The notes below the pieces were generated by a model. The model was given only the letters and a program-made list of their open reading frames with translations. It had not been told where the DNA came from and did no database searches. Below, one piece after another: positions 1 through 10,939 of a DNA stretch of 64,000 bases. The stretch is from Paraphysomonas bandaiensis (taxonomy: Eukaryota; Chrysophyceae): NCBI GenBank assembly GCA_965644295.1, contig CBFFRP010000455.1, positions 43,724 through 107,723 on the forward strand. The letters run 5' to 3'. The translations under genes and the position numbers were made by a program. The number at the start of each line of letters is the position of its first letter. Position 1 is the stretch's first letter.

Positions 1-125
1 ATATGAGTGTTTCTATATGTTATTATCATGTATATATAGTTCTATAGATAGAACCTCATCACTCTATCATCATATAGATAGATATAACCATCATTACTAT
101 AAGTTTCTATACTTTAATTCATTGA
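1..125. other. 5' flank of the LNR surface-protein gene
   Basis: AT-rich sequence with runs such as tatatatag and catatagatagata, upstream of the ATG at 126. It may hold the promoter or 5' UTR of the next gene; no specific element can be named. A short ORF from 17 to 199 overlaps the real gene start in another frame and is not supported. Confidence 0.3.
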
Positions 126-3100
126 ATGATGAGAATGATCTTATTATTACTGTATATGATGGTATTCATAGGCTCATATACACATGGAGATGCATATGAT
201 GCATATACATACCATTCCCCTCGTTCATACAGGCCAAAACAATCATTTCGTGGTATCAATGAACTCAATCATTATATACAAGATGAAAGACGATATACAC
301 ATAGTTTAAATCATCATACAGGTGTACGTATGAACTATGATGTTACTGTACGTGAAGGTGTCTATCAAATCGATCACGATGAGAATATTATACATATTAA
401 CTGTATAAGTAATGAAACTATACATATTCATTCATTACATCCAAATCAATTACATCAAAATCTTATGGAAATGAAGTTTATTGTTGGAGATGATACATGG
501 GGATGTATTAGTGGTCGATACACTGATATGCGAGAAGAGCCTCTTTATCGCAGTATTGAAAGCTTATCTATGGATGGAAATATGGTGATTCTATCAACAT
601 TTATTGTGCCATTTACACATCTATTTGAACGAAGTAGTATTCGGCTATATATTCCGCCACTTGTCAACTCTGATAATGGTGGCATTCGTACAGAAGGAAA
701 AGATGATGATGAGTCCTGGTTCGCAAGATCAGAATCGGAGACCTTTAACTTTAATTACGACGAGAGTACAGGTCGAGCGGAGGATGGTTCTATCGATATC
801 CCGTACACATCCGGTACTTGTGTGTGCGAGCAATGTTACGCCTATTTCACGCCAGGGGTTACTTTCGAGATGGATATTGACTACGCTTACTATTCGTTCC
901 CGTATGTCGACTACTTAAAGATGCTGTTCACAGGAGAAGCTGAGATTAGTGCTTATGTTCGATTAACTGCACCCACGGAGGGAAAGAGCGACGAAATTGA
1001 ACTGTCAAGAGTGTTTAATATGGGTGCCTGGACTTTTAATGTTGGTATTGTACCACTCGTTATTATTCCTAGATTTCAGCTCCTAGCGCAATTCGAAGTT
1101 GTCGAGTCCACATTAGACGCCTCTTTGTTCGGCGGCTATACTGCATCAGCGAGTGTTGAATACGGCATTGAGATTGCTGATTCGGATGGAGAAGTCAACG
1201 TGATTGAAAGTGACTCTTGGTCGTACAGCGGTACTCCTCTCTCGTTGTCGTCTTCCAAGAGCGGTGGCACCTTCAATCCACGCATCTATATCATCCCCCG
1301 CTTGTACATGTCTCCCTATGGAATTATTGACTTCTATGTGGACCCGAAGCCTTATTTGGGTGTAGAGATATGGGACGCTGCCTCGGGTGAGCCAGATAAT
1401 TCTAACCCAGGTAGTAGCAGCGTTTACGACTACAATACTGCAGATAAACCATCCAGACCTTCCAACCCTCCTACTCTTGTATCAGTTACCCAGGGTACTA
1501 TCCTGCTTGCTCTTACCGCACCGGCATCAGATTACGAGATCACTAGTTACGAAGTCAAATACACCTGTGGTAGCTGTTGGTATGCGGATTCATTTACACT
1601 TAGCTCTATAGGATTTTTTGAGCGCTGGTCTACAACCACTGCGGAATATCCCAACATAGAACCTATATGGGTAGTGGATTTAGCTATCCAGATTGAAGAT
1701 ACGCAGTACGATTCTAATGAAATCCTTTGTGCTGATAAATGTAGGGCGTATGATAGTTGTGTACTTTTCACCTTCATCAAGAGCTATAATTATCGCTGTA
1801 TGTTGTACGATACTACTGACCCTGGAAATAAATACGGGGAGAGTTACAAGTGGGGTGATTTATACGGAGATGCCCTGACGTACGAGTTGTTGGGCAATGA
1901 CGACAGTGGTCGCACTTATTATGAACTTCGAGATGGAGATCTTCTGGGATTTACTGCTGAGGGAGATAATGAATCTGAAGAGACGATTCATATTGATGTG
2001 AGCGACAATGACTACGAAATTTGGTACCGTGCATATAGTGCCAGAGGATTTAGCGAATGGAGCGATGAACTGGATGTGGAATTGCAGCTTGACGGATCCT
2101 TATCACTACTGTACAACTACAAAACGTTGAGAGTGCATATTACAACGAATATTGCTGTTGGCGAAACGATTATGGTTAACGTGTATGAGAACCATTATTC
2201 TGATAACAATCTTTACGGCATCGATTATGTCTATCAGGGAAACTCTTATCTAGATCTGGATATGACTACTGTATACAGTAATGATCCTGTTTATGCTATC
2301 GATGGTAATACTCAAGAGGTATACGTGAAGTTTGAGTATGGAGATTTTTCAAAGTCAACAAGTCAAATTACTTACTATCCAGTCAGTTCTTTAGAGTATT
2401 TTACCACCACCACGACTAAACTTAAGTTTGAGTTTTACGCAGATCCTGCGTTAGTCTCGGAAATTAAAATATACTCAAACACCGGGTGGATGTATCCTCT
2501 AACCCCTGTTACCTTCACCTTTGACCCTCTCAGTAGTTACTGCGACAGCAGTCATTTTTGTACTGTTTCTTGTACCTGGTATAATGACCACAATAAGTGG
2601 TCAGTAGATGCGTACGATGTTGATGGCAATAAGGCAGATATAACTTTTTTCGAGTATGAATTAGGTGCTTCAGCTCTTACTCTGCGTGATCGTGAAAGCA
2701 ATGGAGGAGTAATTAGTGGTGGTTCTACTCCAGTGCGACGATTTACAACAGAATCAGATTCCCAGGCTCTTCGTAACAATAAAGTGCGTACTGAACATGG
2801 TCCAGCATCGTCGGGACATTCAGTTCCTACATCGTTTGGTACAAAGCAGTCCAAGAGCTCATTGTTTCCATTCTTGAGTGAAGATGCGTCATCTACTTAT
2901 ACGTCGAGTATGTCTCGAGCATCCACGCTCGATTCACGAGGGAGGTCATATAAGCATCAGCAGATTAAAGGATTTCGCCTGGTCGGGAACGGCAAATCTA
3001 ATAATTCACTTTCAAGTGAAAATGTACACAATGGACGACAACTGGCAAGTGATACTTGTGCTTCCTCTGTCAATGGACTGAGCTACAGTTTCTACTTTGG

Positions 3101-6053
3101 ACTTGTTGTCCAGGTTGGCATGGCAGAAGTCTCTGTGCCATACTTAGGCCTAGTTGTATTTGAATCCATGCAATCCCCTCAGTTTTCGATCTATGCCCCG
3201 ACATACTATACCTCAACATTTGGGAATGGATGTATGGAATTTCCTGAACAAAAACCTCAAATTGTTGTCGCCAGCCCGAAACATGGTGACAAGTGGGGTG
3301 TTCCGAGTGACTGGCATGTGGTGGAGTGGGACCACTGGTCAATAGATGACTACGCCTCTGTTAGTGTGTGTTTCTATCAGTACTTGACGAACACCTACCT
3401 GTTTTGTGGTAACACTGCAGCGTCTGGATCGTATGAAATCAGCTTGAGCTCTGATTACTTCAGTGTTGGTTCTCAGTACTATGTCAAAGTGTCTACCTCT
3501 GACGGTGTTGTGGGTCAGTCTGATTATTTCACTGCTGTTTACCCCAGTGAAGATCCCGAAGTAGGAGACGAGCTTACACTTTCCGAAATGCCGAAGAATG
3601 ACATAGTTGTTGAGTTCTCTGGGCTGATGCTTCAGACGGGTTCTCTATCATTTTCATTGCTGGACGGTACCAAGTGTCAAGCTCATTATAAGAATTTCCC
3701 TTTGAATGTGCTCTGTGAAGCAGTTGTCGGTATTGATGTGGACAGTAATACGGTGCTATCGTTCACGGTGTTTGCCGGTGCCTATATCGAAGATCTTTCG
3801 CAATTGACAGCTGCTGGCATGGACATGACATGGGGTGTGACGTTTCCGGAGTTCGATTTTCCAAGTGGATCTGACTCCACGGTTGATTATTTCTTCGAGC
3901 AACTGGCAGGCATAGCGCTTACTTCTTCTTCGACCTTTCCTGGGTCAGAAGGGGTGGATATGTTAAAGATTAATGTTGGAGAGGACAATGAATTGTGTTT
4001 GCGAGACTTGATGGAATATTTACTGAACGACAATGACGATGTGACTTCAGACATCGAGAATGCAGTGAATCGTGTTACCTCGTTTCTTGACATTCTGGGG
4101 ATGAGTTTGTGCCTAAATGCCAACATCGCTAGTATTGACAGCGAGAATCAGGGAATCGAGATCGATTTGACTCTTGACTTTACCGTATTTGACAAAGATG
4201 AAATGTCATGGGAAAAATATTTTGATTCTATTGAAAACGACAAGTTCCAGACGTTTCTTATGTTATCTGGGTCGTTTTCTGAGGACATGAGTGCTGCAGT
4301 TTTTGACCAAATACTGGAGCTCCTTGATCTGTCGTCCAGTGTGTCATATTCTTTTGATATTGGATCAAAACTTGTCGATCTTTACGAGAGTTACTCCGCG
4401 TCAGATGGTAGACGACTGACTTCTGATGATGTAGCGTTTGTTGATTCGTCAGGAACATTTTTGCTTGGTAGTGCTGCAACCGGTGGTGCCAATCTGAATC
4501 CAACGTCCGACCCAACAATACGTGCGACAGACAAACCGACTCCTGAGCCGACCTATCAGCGTACAGCTCACCCAACCTTACTGGGATGCGATTCGCCTTA
4601 TGTTGGGGATGGTTATTGCGATGATTCAGCCAACAACGAGGTGTGTGCTTGGGACGGAGGGGACTGCTGTGAAAATACGTGTGTGCCAACACCATTATAT
4701 TCGTGCGGGTTTAATGGTTACGACTGCAAGGTTACGGTACCTACTCCTACATTTAAGCCTACAGTCTCACCCACGGCTTTACCCACCAAAATGCCAACAT
4801 ATCAACCAACCATTCGACCAACTCCCAGCCCTACTTTTTATCCCACGCTAAAGCCCACGATGTCTCCCTACCCCACCATGACAGATTGCAATGTTAATTT
4901 CAGGGAAAATGTCGGAGACGGATTTTGCGATAAAGTTGGTGGATATAACACCGCGGAATGTAACTGGGATGGTGGGGATTGTTGCGATTCGACGTGTTTA
5001 TACGGAAGAAAATACACATGTGGTAGCAATGGGTACAATTGTATCGCATTTAACCCAACGTTAGCGCCAACTTCTTCTGTTCCAACCACTCTTCCACCCA
5101 AACCAATTACTGACTCTCCTACGCTGTTTCCGACCGACGCGCCGTTGTCGTCCCCAACCCCACGACCCACACCCGAACATATCCCATTGGCGGTAACATT
5201 GTACTTTGACGCTATGGAGACTATTACTGGTCTATCGGCGGATGATTTCGATGATGCCGCGCAACTGTCTTTCCGTATGACCACCGCTGATGCAATGCGT
5301 AATTTGACCTACGACATGATCGACATCGACAGTATTGTTGACAACAGTAATTCGACGACAGGGCATGCTACACTTTCTTCCCGGCGTGTAGAACTGATTA
5401 ATGGACGACTTTTAAGTAGCATTGTTTCTTGTAATATATCATACACAGTGACAACGTTAATGGACGACTTTTCTGGGTACAGTGACTCGAGTGATTTAGC
5501 TATCGACATACAACAAGCTATAAATGACCAGTATATTGATCCTTCTACAGCGCCAGAGTTTGTTTCCACTGCTGTATCATTGGGCTCGACAACAATATCT
5601 CCTTCGGCTACGGCATCGTTTTCTGTAGCCGAGTTTGGAGACACCTTCACTATCATTGGTACTTATAGTCCCACACCCGTTGGAGACACAAATACACATA
5701 AAAACGATGGAGGTCGAGGTAGAAACGGGGATGATTTTACTCTTGTGATTGTGTCTGTGACTGTCGCATTGGTAGTGCTGTTTGGAATGGCTGGAGGGTA
5801 CTGGTATTTTAAGATAAGAGGTAAGTCTCTAAATCGTGAGACTGAAAATGAAACACCTTCTGTTCCTGTCAATGAGACCTCATCAAACATTGAGCTAAAA
5901 ACTGTGCCTGAGTCAACCGAGTTTGTTAATCCAATTTTCGATGAAAGGCGTTTGCCGAGTGACTTGGAGGTTGGTGGTAATGATGACACGCCTTCGGAGA
6001 AAATCTTTCAAGCAAATGAAACTGCTGGATGTAAAGAAGAAGCGGTTTATTAA
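126..6053 (+). CDS. large secreted type I membrane protein with PAN-like, FN3-like, Kre9-like and two LNR (Notch) modules
   Basis: Single open frame of 1975 codons ending in TAA, with no intron needed. The first 20 residues (MMRMILLLLYMMVFIGSYTH) look like a signal peptide. Modules seen: an FN3-like strand pattern from about residue 444 to 653, interrupted at about 517-590 by a Cys-rich PAN/apple-like stretch (CADKCRAYDSCVLF...C); a 'SPKHGDKWGVPSDWHVVEW' segment near 1037-1137 resembling Kre9/KNH beta domains; and two LNR repeats near 1487 and 1587 (GDGYCDD...CAWDGGDCC and GDGFCDK...CNWDGGDCC) separated by Pro-Thr linkers. A SEA-like region follows, then one transmembrane helix (about 1870-1895) and an acidic cytoplasmic tail of about 75 residues. 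LNR Cys and Asp residues, which bind calcium in Notch, are kept. It probably acts at the cell surface as a receptor or adhesin; ligand unknown. Pro-Thr linkers with LNR are typical of stramenopile surface proteins. Domain names are by eye; the LNR call is the firmest. Confidence 0.85.
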   Translation: MMRMILLLLYMMVFIGSYTHGDAYDAYTYHSPRSYRPKQSFRGINELNHYIQDERRYTHSLNHHTGVRMNYDVTVREGVYQIDHDENIIHINCISNETIHIHSLHPNQLHQNLMEMKFIVGDDTWGCISGRYTDMREEPLYRSIESLSMDGNMVILSTFIVPFTHLFERSSIRLYIPPLVNSDNGGIRTEGKDDDESWFARSESETFNFNYDESTGRAEDGSIDIPYTSGTCVCEQCYAYFTPGVTFEMDIDYAYYSFPYVDYLKMLFTGEAEISAYVRLTAPTEGKSDEIELSRVFNMGAWTFNVGIVPLVIIPRFQLLAQFEVVESTLDASLFGGYTASASVEYGIEIADSDGEVNVIESDSWSYSGTPLSLSSSKSGGTFNPRIYIIPRLYMSPYGIIDFYVDPKPYLGVEIWDAASGEPDNSNPGSSSVYDYNTADKPSRPSNPPTLVSVTQGTILLALTAPASDYEITSYEVKYTCGSCWYADSFTLSSIGFFERWSTTTAEYPNIEPIWVVDLAIQIEDTQYDSNEILCADKCRAYDSCVLFTFIKSYNYRCMLYDTTDPGNKYGESYKWGDLYGDALTYELLGNDDSGRTYYELRDGDLLGFTAEGDNESEETIHIDVSDNDYEIWYRAYSARGFSEWSDELDVELQLDGSLSLLYNYKTLRVHITTNIAVGETIMVNVYENHYSDNNLYGIDYVYQGNSYLDLDMTTVYSNDPVYAIDGNTQEVYVKFEYGDFSKSTSQITYYPVSSLEYFTTTTTKLKFEFYADPALVSEIKIYSNTGWMYPLTPVTFTFDPLSSYCDSSHFCTVSCTWYNDHNKWSVDAYDVDGNKADITFFEYELGASALTLRDRESNGGVISGGSTPVRRFTTESDSQALRNNKVRTEHGPASSGHSVPTSFGTKQSKSSLFPFLSEDASSTYTSSMSRASTLDSRGRSYKHQQIKGFRLVGNGKSNNSLSSENVHNGRQLASDTCASSVNGLSYSFYFGLVVQVGMAEVSVPYLGLVVFESMQSPQFSIYAPTYYTSTFGNGCMEFPEQKPQIVVASPKHGDKWGVPSDWHVVEWDHWSIDDYASVSVCFYQYLTNTYLFCGNTAASGSYEISLSSDYFSVGSQYYVKVSTSDGVVGQSDYFTAVYPSEDPEVGDELTLSEMPKNDIVVEFSGLMLQTGSLSFSLLDGTKCQAHYKNFPLNVLCEAVVGIDVDSNTVLSFTVFAGAYIEDLSQLTAAGMDMTWGVTFPEFDFPSGSDSTVDYFFEQLAGIALTSSSTFPGSEGVDMLKINVGEDNELCLRDLMEYLLNDNDDVTSDIENAVNRVTSFLDILGMSLCLNANIASIDSENQGIEIDLTLDFTVFDKDEMSWEKYFDSIENDKFQTFLMLSGSFSEDMSAAVFDQILELLDLSSSVSYSFDIGSKLVDLYESYSASDGRRLTSDDVAFVDSSGTFLLGSAATGGANLNPTSDPTIRATDKPTPEPTYQRTAHPTLLGCDSPYVGDGYCDDSANNEVCAWDGGDCCENTCVPTPLYSCGFNGYDCKVTVPTPTFKPTVSPTALPTKMPTYQPTIRPTPSPTFYPTLKPTMSPYPTMTDCNVNFRENVGDGFCDKVGGYNTAECNWDGGDCCDSTCLYGRKYTCGSNGYNCIAFNPTLAPTSSVPTTLPPKPITDSPTLFPTDAPLSSPTPRPTPEHIPLAVTLYFDAMETITGLSADDFDDAAQLSFRMTTADAMRNLTYDMIDIDSIVDNSNSTTGHATLSSRRVELINGRLLSSIVSCNISYTVTTLMDDFSGYSDSSDLAIDIQQAINDQYIDPSTAPEFVSTAVSLGSTTISPSATASFSVAEFGDTFTIIGTYSPTPVGDTNTHKNDGGRGRNGDDFTLVIVSVTVALVVLFGMAGGYWYFKIRGKSLNRETENETPSVPVNETSSNIELKTVPESTEFVNPIFDERRLPSDLEVGGNDDTPSEKIFQANETAGCKEEAVY

Positions 6054-6650
6054 AAACTCAACCGCAAGTTATTTATGTGCACTGAAGGATATATAAGAAT
6101 AGCCACGTTTGACAGTTTGTGATTAGCTAGTTATGACTATCATCTGTGACGATTCTAATATGCGTCATTTTACTGGAAATGTGAGTTGTAGGTAGAATAT
6201 ATGAAAGATATAATGTTATAAAATTTAGACCCCATATATGGTGCAGGAGAAGGTTAGATTGAGAAATATATATTATGTAGTGGTGTACCTGTGTATACGA
6301 GATTCATTCATGCAAGATTATACACTTCTATCGATGAAACATGACTCTTACCAGAAGCTATTGCAGTAGATATCGAAAATTGAAGCAGTGTAACTGATTC
6401 CTATACAGATACACTTTACTTTCATAGCCTATATGCCTATATGAGATTACGAGAGCCCCACGCATTCCAGGGGAGGAGAGGGCTCGGCCAATGCCACGCT
6501 AGGCCTATACTGAGGAGTCACGCATGGTCACGAGAAACTCCACATAATCTTTGTTTGGAAAAATAAAAACGGTTCTACTAGAAATTGCGCGAATTACATA
6601 TTATTAGGATCCTTCTTACTATAAAATGTGTCAGTTATGATGTTCAATGA
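6054..6650. other. intergenic DNA, no gene seen
   Basis: Contains the 3' flank of the surface-protein gene and AT-rich sequence, plus a GC-rich island at about 6450-6540 (gagccccacgcattccag and following) with no long reading frame. No RNA gene or repeat was recognised in it. Confidence 0.4.
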
Positions 6651-6654
6651 ACTA

Positions 6655-7400
6655 TATCATGAACTGAATTAGAGAGAGCATCTGTTGAAGGTACGTGATC
6701 ATCATCACGATCGTCATTATTTGTCAGTTATACTTGTAACTATTCCGTTGTGTGTGATGGTTACGTTCTGCATTATTATTCACTTTTTCTATATTGCTGT
6801 GTTCATCACTACTTCACACTCTAATAAAACCACAACTTTCTTCTTATACTACCCTCAACAAAGTCGGACTCGCACCTTTTCGTGGTGTTCTGGGGGATAA
6901 GTACCGAGAAATTATCTCTGGGAAACTAACGTGAGCCACAAACATAGTCAGCAGATATTGTTCTGCCCACTCATAGCCGAATTCTTGTGTGGAACAAGGA
7001 ACACCAATAAGTGTCACTTGTGTAGACGTCTTTGGGCCTTGACGAATAAAATGGCACCCGGGAATGGGTCCACCTCAAGGGCATCCGGGACAGGGCCCAC
7101 CTGAAGGGTAACCGGGGTATTGGACTGCCTGCTGAATTCAAGCATCCGAGATGTTCACCTTAAGAACTCAGAGCGGAAGTGGTCGCACCTTGGTGCTTGC
7201 GGCGACGCACAAGCAGCTTCCGTAGCGTTAAATAGTAGGATAAAAAAAGTGTGTACTGATTAGTTGCAGGTAGAAGTCTAACTAGTTTGTCTAGCATTCA
7301 TCTAGCTACTAAGTTGGTGCAGGTTTTTAACGCCTATTGCTAATAATAATAAGACTTTCAATATACTATTACTAACCTTAAATCTGCATTCATATATAGG
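6655..7400 (+). repeat. dispersed repeat family B, split by a SINE-like insertion
   Basis: Bases 6655-6851 and 7369-7400 together match the repeat at 11255-11475 (shared stretches include gatcgtcatt, ccgttgtgtgtga, gttctgcattattattc and gtgttcatcact). A related stretch lies inside 25100-25215. Between the two halves lies the family A element, so this copy shows the pre-insertion order ('ttactattactaa' in the intact copy at about 11430). Function unknown; probably a non-coding transposon relic. Confidence 0.65.
6852..7361 (+). mobile_element. SINE-like element, family A copy 1, with 7-bp target duplication
   Basis: A 510-bp unit starting ccctcaacaaagtcggac and ending gactttcaa, flanked on both sides by TATACTA (6845-6851 and 7362-7368). 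Near-full copies occur at 41437-41937 (reverse) and 54832-55266; 3' fragments at 28731-28930 (reverse), 54155-54300 (reverse) and 59615-59772. The best-kept core is caccttggtgcttgcggcg. It has no coding capacity. Several copies share one 3' end and lack the 5' part, as expected for target-primed retrotransposition; no clear tRNA-type A or B box was found, so the class is inferred. Confidence 0.7.
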
Positions 7401-8700
7401 TCATGCATAGCTTTGAGAAATCCCGCGTAACCTTAGCGAAGGTGAACACGGGGATGCGGCAACAGAATCTGCGCAATATATGCGGTCAGCTACTTTGGTG
7501 CACGGGTAGGCGGGCGGTAGAATCAGTGCTATATCTCGGAGTTATATGTGGTATATACCAGCCAGCCTACTACCTACACTATGGCCACGCCCTCGGAATG
7601 GGGCACCCCTCACCCCCTGTCCAAATCTATACCATTCAGCCTGTACGCGCAACCGTATTCTGGATTACAGCCAGGATTACAACTTTTTAATTCCGGATGC
7701 CAAGCTACAATCTTCGGAAAAGCGGATTACCTCGACCATATATTTATGATATCTGTATAGAATACTACGATTTTACGAATACACTATTTTTCGGCATTGT
7801 TTTACCGTTTGGCCGCTATGGCCATTCAAACATATTGACATATAACACCAATGTCCATAAACTACAAGAACAAAGAACTTAGAACAAACAAAGAACAATG
7901 GATATTATTTGAGAACAAAGTGATTTCAGAGATGAGATTGCACTGCTAACCAAGCATATGCGGTTAATGGATCTTAAACTTAGAAAAGTACATGGCCCAT
8001 GTGCTTCTTAACATAAACAGCCGAACTGGTGTGTATTATGACCCTCCACAATATTACTCGTTTGCACACGGTAATGAACATCGAAGTGCTCTTTAAAACA
8101 TGTAACCCTTTACCGGAAATAGAGATTGTGTTTATGTAAACGCTCGAGGGATTCAAGAGGAAGGTTTCTGGCCTTAAGCAGCGCGGCTTGTTACCTTCAC
8201 GATAAGGCAAGACTGCAATGACCTTGAAAGGGATATATTTCTTGCAGAGATAGCTGCTAAACAGGACCGTGACTTTGGACTTTAAACATTTTGTTTGCCC
8301 TATTTATTGCTATGCTGGAACTCGATCGCAAAATCTGTAAGTGGTAAGTGCTGCACATACAATGTACGATCATATATCTAGATGCAATGACCATTAATAT
8401 TTCCAACCCGAAGAATGATCAAGAGGGAAGCAATTGATAATGATAAATCCAAAGAACCCTATAATATGTCCCATTTTGGTTTTATCAGCATGGGTATTGC
8501 TCAAGGCTGCATCGTGAAGGCTCTGATAGGCACACACAGAAAGGAAGAGGGGCAACAGAGCGAGACTCTCCTTTCGTTTTACTCTATTTTAAATAATAAT
8601 ATTTATAATGCTATACTTTAAATAATAATATTCTGCCTGGCTTCTCATCATTCTATCCTTTAGAGTGACTTTGCCATATCTACTTGCTTCGCTGGCATAC
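7401..8700. other. intergenic DNA without a supported gene
   Basis: Several short frames exist (for example 7403-7690 and 7980-8210) but none has recognisable motifs, splice-linked neighbours or a plausible composition. No RNA gene seen. The stretch is moderately AT-rich with no tandem array. Confidence 0.4.
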
Positions 8701-8708
8701 CATCATGA

Positions 8709-9203
8709 CTGGCAATTAGAAACACTTTCATATTAAATCATCCTTTCTTTCTCCAAAGGGTTTGGACAAGTGGTATTCTACAACATCTACGACCGAATGT
8801 ATTAACTGGTGTGTTTCGTAATGATGTGTCAAGAATGAATGCAACTCGTGTTCCACCCAATGTGAATCTAGCTAATAGCATTTCGTCGTTGGGAGAAAAT
8901 GTTGGGAAATTGTCTAGTGATATAATTTTAGCAGATATTAGAACAAGTTGTACATCACAGAATGCAGAGCGAATTCCTACACAAGACGAACAATCCACAT
9001 CACGAGAGAATGCTACATTGTGCATATGGGGAAGGCACCATCATTTATTTCCAGAGGGTTTTAGTTATTTAGAACTATTTTTGTATGACTATATTCGCGT
9101 TCATCTTGATGATATGCGCATGGAGGATTGTCATATACAGCATTCTACGATTACATGTAAGATCGCCAGAGGAATGAGCGTCAATGGCATGCAATGGAGC
9201 TAA
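8709..9203 (+). pseudogene. orphan exon-like open frame, unknown
   Basis: A 165-codon open frame ends at TAG/TAA-type stop 9201-9203 and has no ATG in its first 35 codons; the usual start-like codon at 8811 is GTG. Its residues (for example RVWTSGILQHLRPNVLTG, then FPEGFSYLELFLYDYIR) look coding rather than random, which suggests one exon of a gene whose other exons are missing, or a transposon-derived fragment. No family was recognised. A splice acceptor could lie at ctccaaag (8751-8758). Confidence 0.3.
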
Positions 9204-9368
9204 AGATAGAAGATAATAGACTTGTATGTATGTGAAGGGGGTCTGTGAGATTCTTCACAGTCATCATCATGCATTAGTGGAGGGATTGATGAGAATATGA
9301 CGGTAAAGGAGTTCGATATCAACTTGTGGTGGGTAGCTAAATCATCTTGTTGTTTCATGGCACTCTAT

Positions 9369-9522
9369 GCGTATTGACATCCTTTGTATATTTTTGTTCC
9401 AAGATGCCTCTAATATTGAGACAATAATTATCTGTATTCCAGCTGTAGTTGTATTGAAGTAATATAGAGAATTTTTGATTCAATTTATTCCCGAAAAAAT
9501 AAGATGCTGTCTGCCCATACGA
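9369..9522 (-). mobile_element. small MITE, family C copy 1
   Basis: A unit of about 150 bp whose inner core in reverse complement reads ttcgggaataaattgaa ... ctgtattccagctgtag ... gtctcaatattagaggcat. Other copies are at 32061-32212, 32577-32720, 36638-36752 and 50107-50208. The ends are imperfect inverted repeats built on cgtat(c/t)ggcatc followed by a T run. Non-coding; a mobilising transposase is not in the window. Confidence 0.6.
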
Positions 9523-9913
9523 TGGACAGATACAGTAACATATAGAGATGTACGTTAGTTGACATACACACACACAGCAAGAAGTCACCATCATACAACA
9601 GCACTATACACATAAAATACACACACTACCGTACTGTTCGACTACTGTATATAGGATGATATCTGCTGATGATGACTTCTAGCCGTTTCGTTCATATCAT
9701 ACACATACGTATCATACATACATATACACACATACACATACAGCAGTGTCCATAGCATCCATCTGCATGCATCATATACATACATGCACAGCACAGTGCC
9801 TAGAGGAGTTCACAACACTCCTCTAACCCCATATATATAATAATTAAACAGTCATTAATAGCTGTGACAGTGCACATAGCATACTGTTAATCTAAACCCT
9901 AGTAACACTAGAT

Positions 9914-10340
9914 ATGGCAGCAACCACACAAGTTGAAATTAGTGAACATGATTACCGCAAACTCATATCAAAAGCCCTCACAAGAGTGAGTATCATATAC
10001 ACATATATACCTAATGTATCTTATCTATTGCACAGAGTGTTGATATGAGTATGGAGATGTCAATGGAATCTATGGAAATTATTACTATGGCAGTTGACAA
10101 ACACGCAGCTACAAAAAACTATGAGGTAATTACATCTATTTGGCGACACGATATAGTAACAGTCATATATCATATACACAGGCGGCAGCTCAACTAATCA
10201 AGACAACTATGGATAAAAAGTTTGGGGCAGCATGGCATTGTGTTATTGGCGAAGGGTTTGGCTTTGAAATAACATATCAAGCGAAGAATATGGTGTATGT
10301 GTATTATGGTTCGATCGGCATTTTGGCGTACAAGTGCTAA
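9914..10340 (+). CDS. LC8-like dynein light chain
   Basis: Three exons: 9914-9985, 10036-10125 and 10182-10340, joined by introns of 50 and 56 bp with gtgagt...cacag and gtaatt...cacag borders; all junctions are in phase 0. The protein has 106 residues. The C-terminal half fits the LC8/DYNLL fold pattern: an alpha helix 'AAAQLIKTTMDKKFG', then AAWHCVIGEGFGFEITYQAK (LC8 family: WHCIVGxxFGxxVTHExxH) and the final beta strand VYVYYGSIGILAYK. LC8 proteins are homodimeric hubs that bind dynein intermediate chain and many other partners in cytoplasm and flagella. The N-terminal half is unusually Met-rich (MSMEMSMESMEII) and the sequence is divergent, so it is closer to an axonemal LC8 paralogue than to conventional DYNLL1. 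A flagellar role is therefore likely but inferred. Confidence 0.85.
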
Positions 10341-10939
10341 TGCAAGAATCTTTTAATTGGACAACAACCTACTTGATATGGCATTTTGCCTTGTTTGTAT
10401 TATACGCTGAAACGAATAAATAATGTTGAGCTTTTACATAAAACATACTGTGGCAGAATACTTCTGATCAGTAATTTATTCATCTCAAACAACATAACTT
10501 TCCATAGTTGGATACGTAAAATACTAAAAAGCCACATAAATATAATTTGAGTACAGATGTGAACAGGGTAAACGCTTCGAAATAAGTGTTTGCCGTAGAA
10601 TATACACTGCGAAGTTGAATAGATTCCACAGCAAGGGGGCAATCTATCAGAATGGTATCGTAAATAATAAACTTGCATTCCAACAATACTATTGGAATAC
10701 TCCTCTAACCAACCCAACCACACTATTGCAATATAATTGTCATTTATTGCAGTGTAGAGTGTAGAGTATAGTGATAATATTAATCAGTAACTAATCAAGC
10801 TGGAGTCAATTACAATGCAATTGCAATTATGATTTGCTGTCCCAATTCAATTACTGTAATTTCGAAAGTACAAGTTAATTAAATACTAATAATTGAAAAT
10901 CAATTAACTGATAGGCGGCCTTTATATGTTTACTTTTAG
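10341..10939. other. intergenic DNA, AT-rich
   Basis: Holds the 3' flank of the dynein light chain gene and an AT-rich stretch (10740-10920) with repeated caattgcaatta-type words that resemble the interior of the hAT-like MITE at 29923-30274. No terminal repeats or genes were found. Confidence 0.35.

Noticed and set aside
6852-7361. Solo LTR interpretation of family A
   Set aside because: Ends are not TG...CA, copies are often 5'-truncated, and the duplication here is 7 bp, so a retroposon without LTRs fits better.
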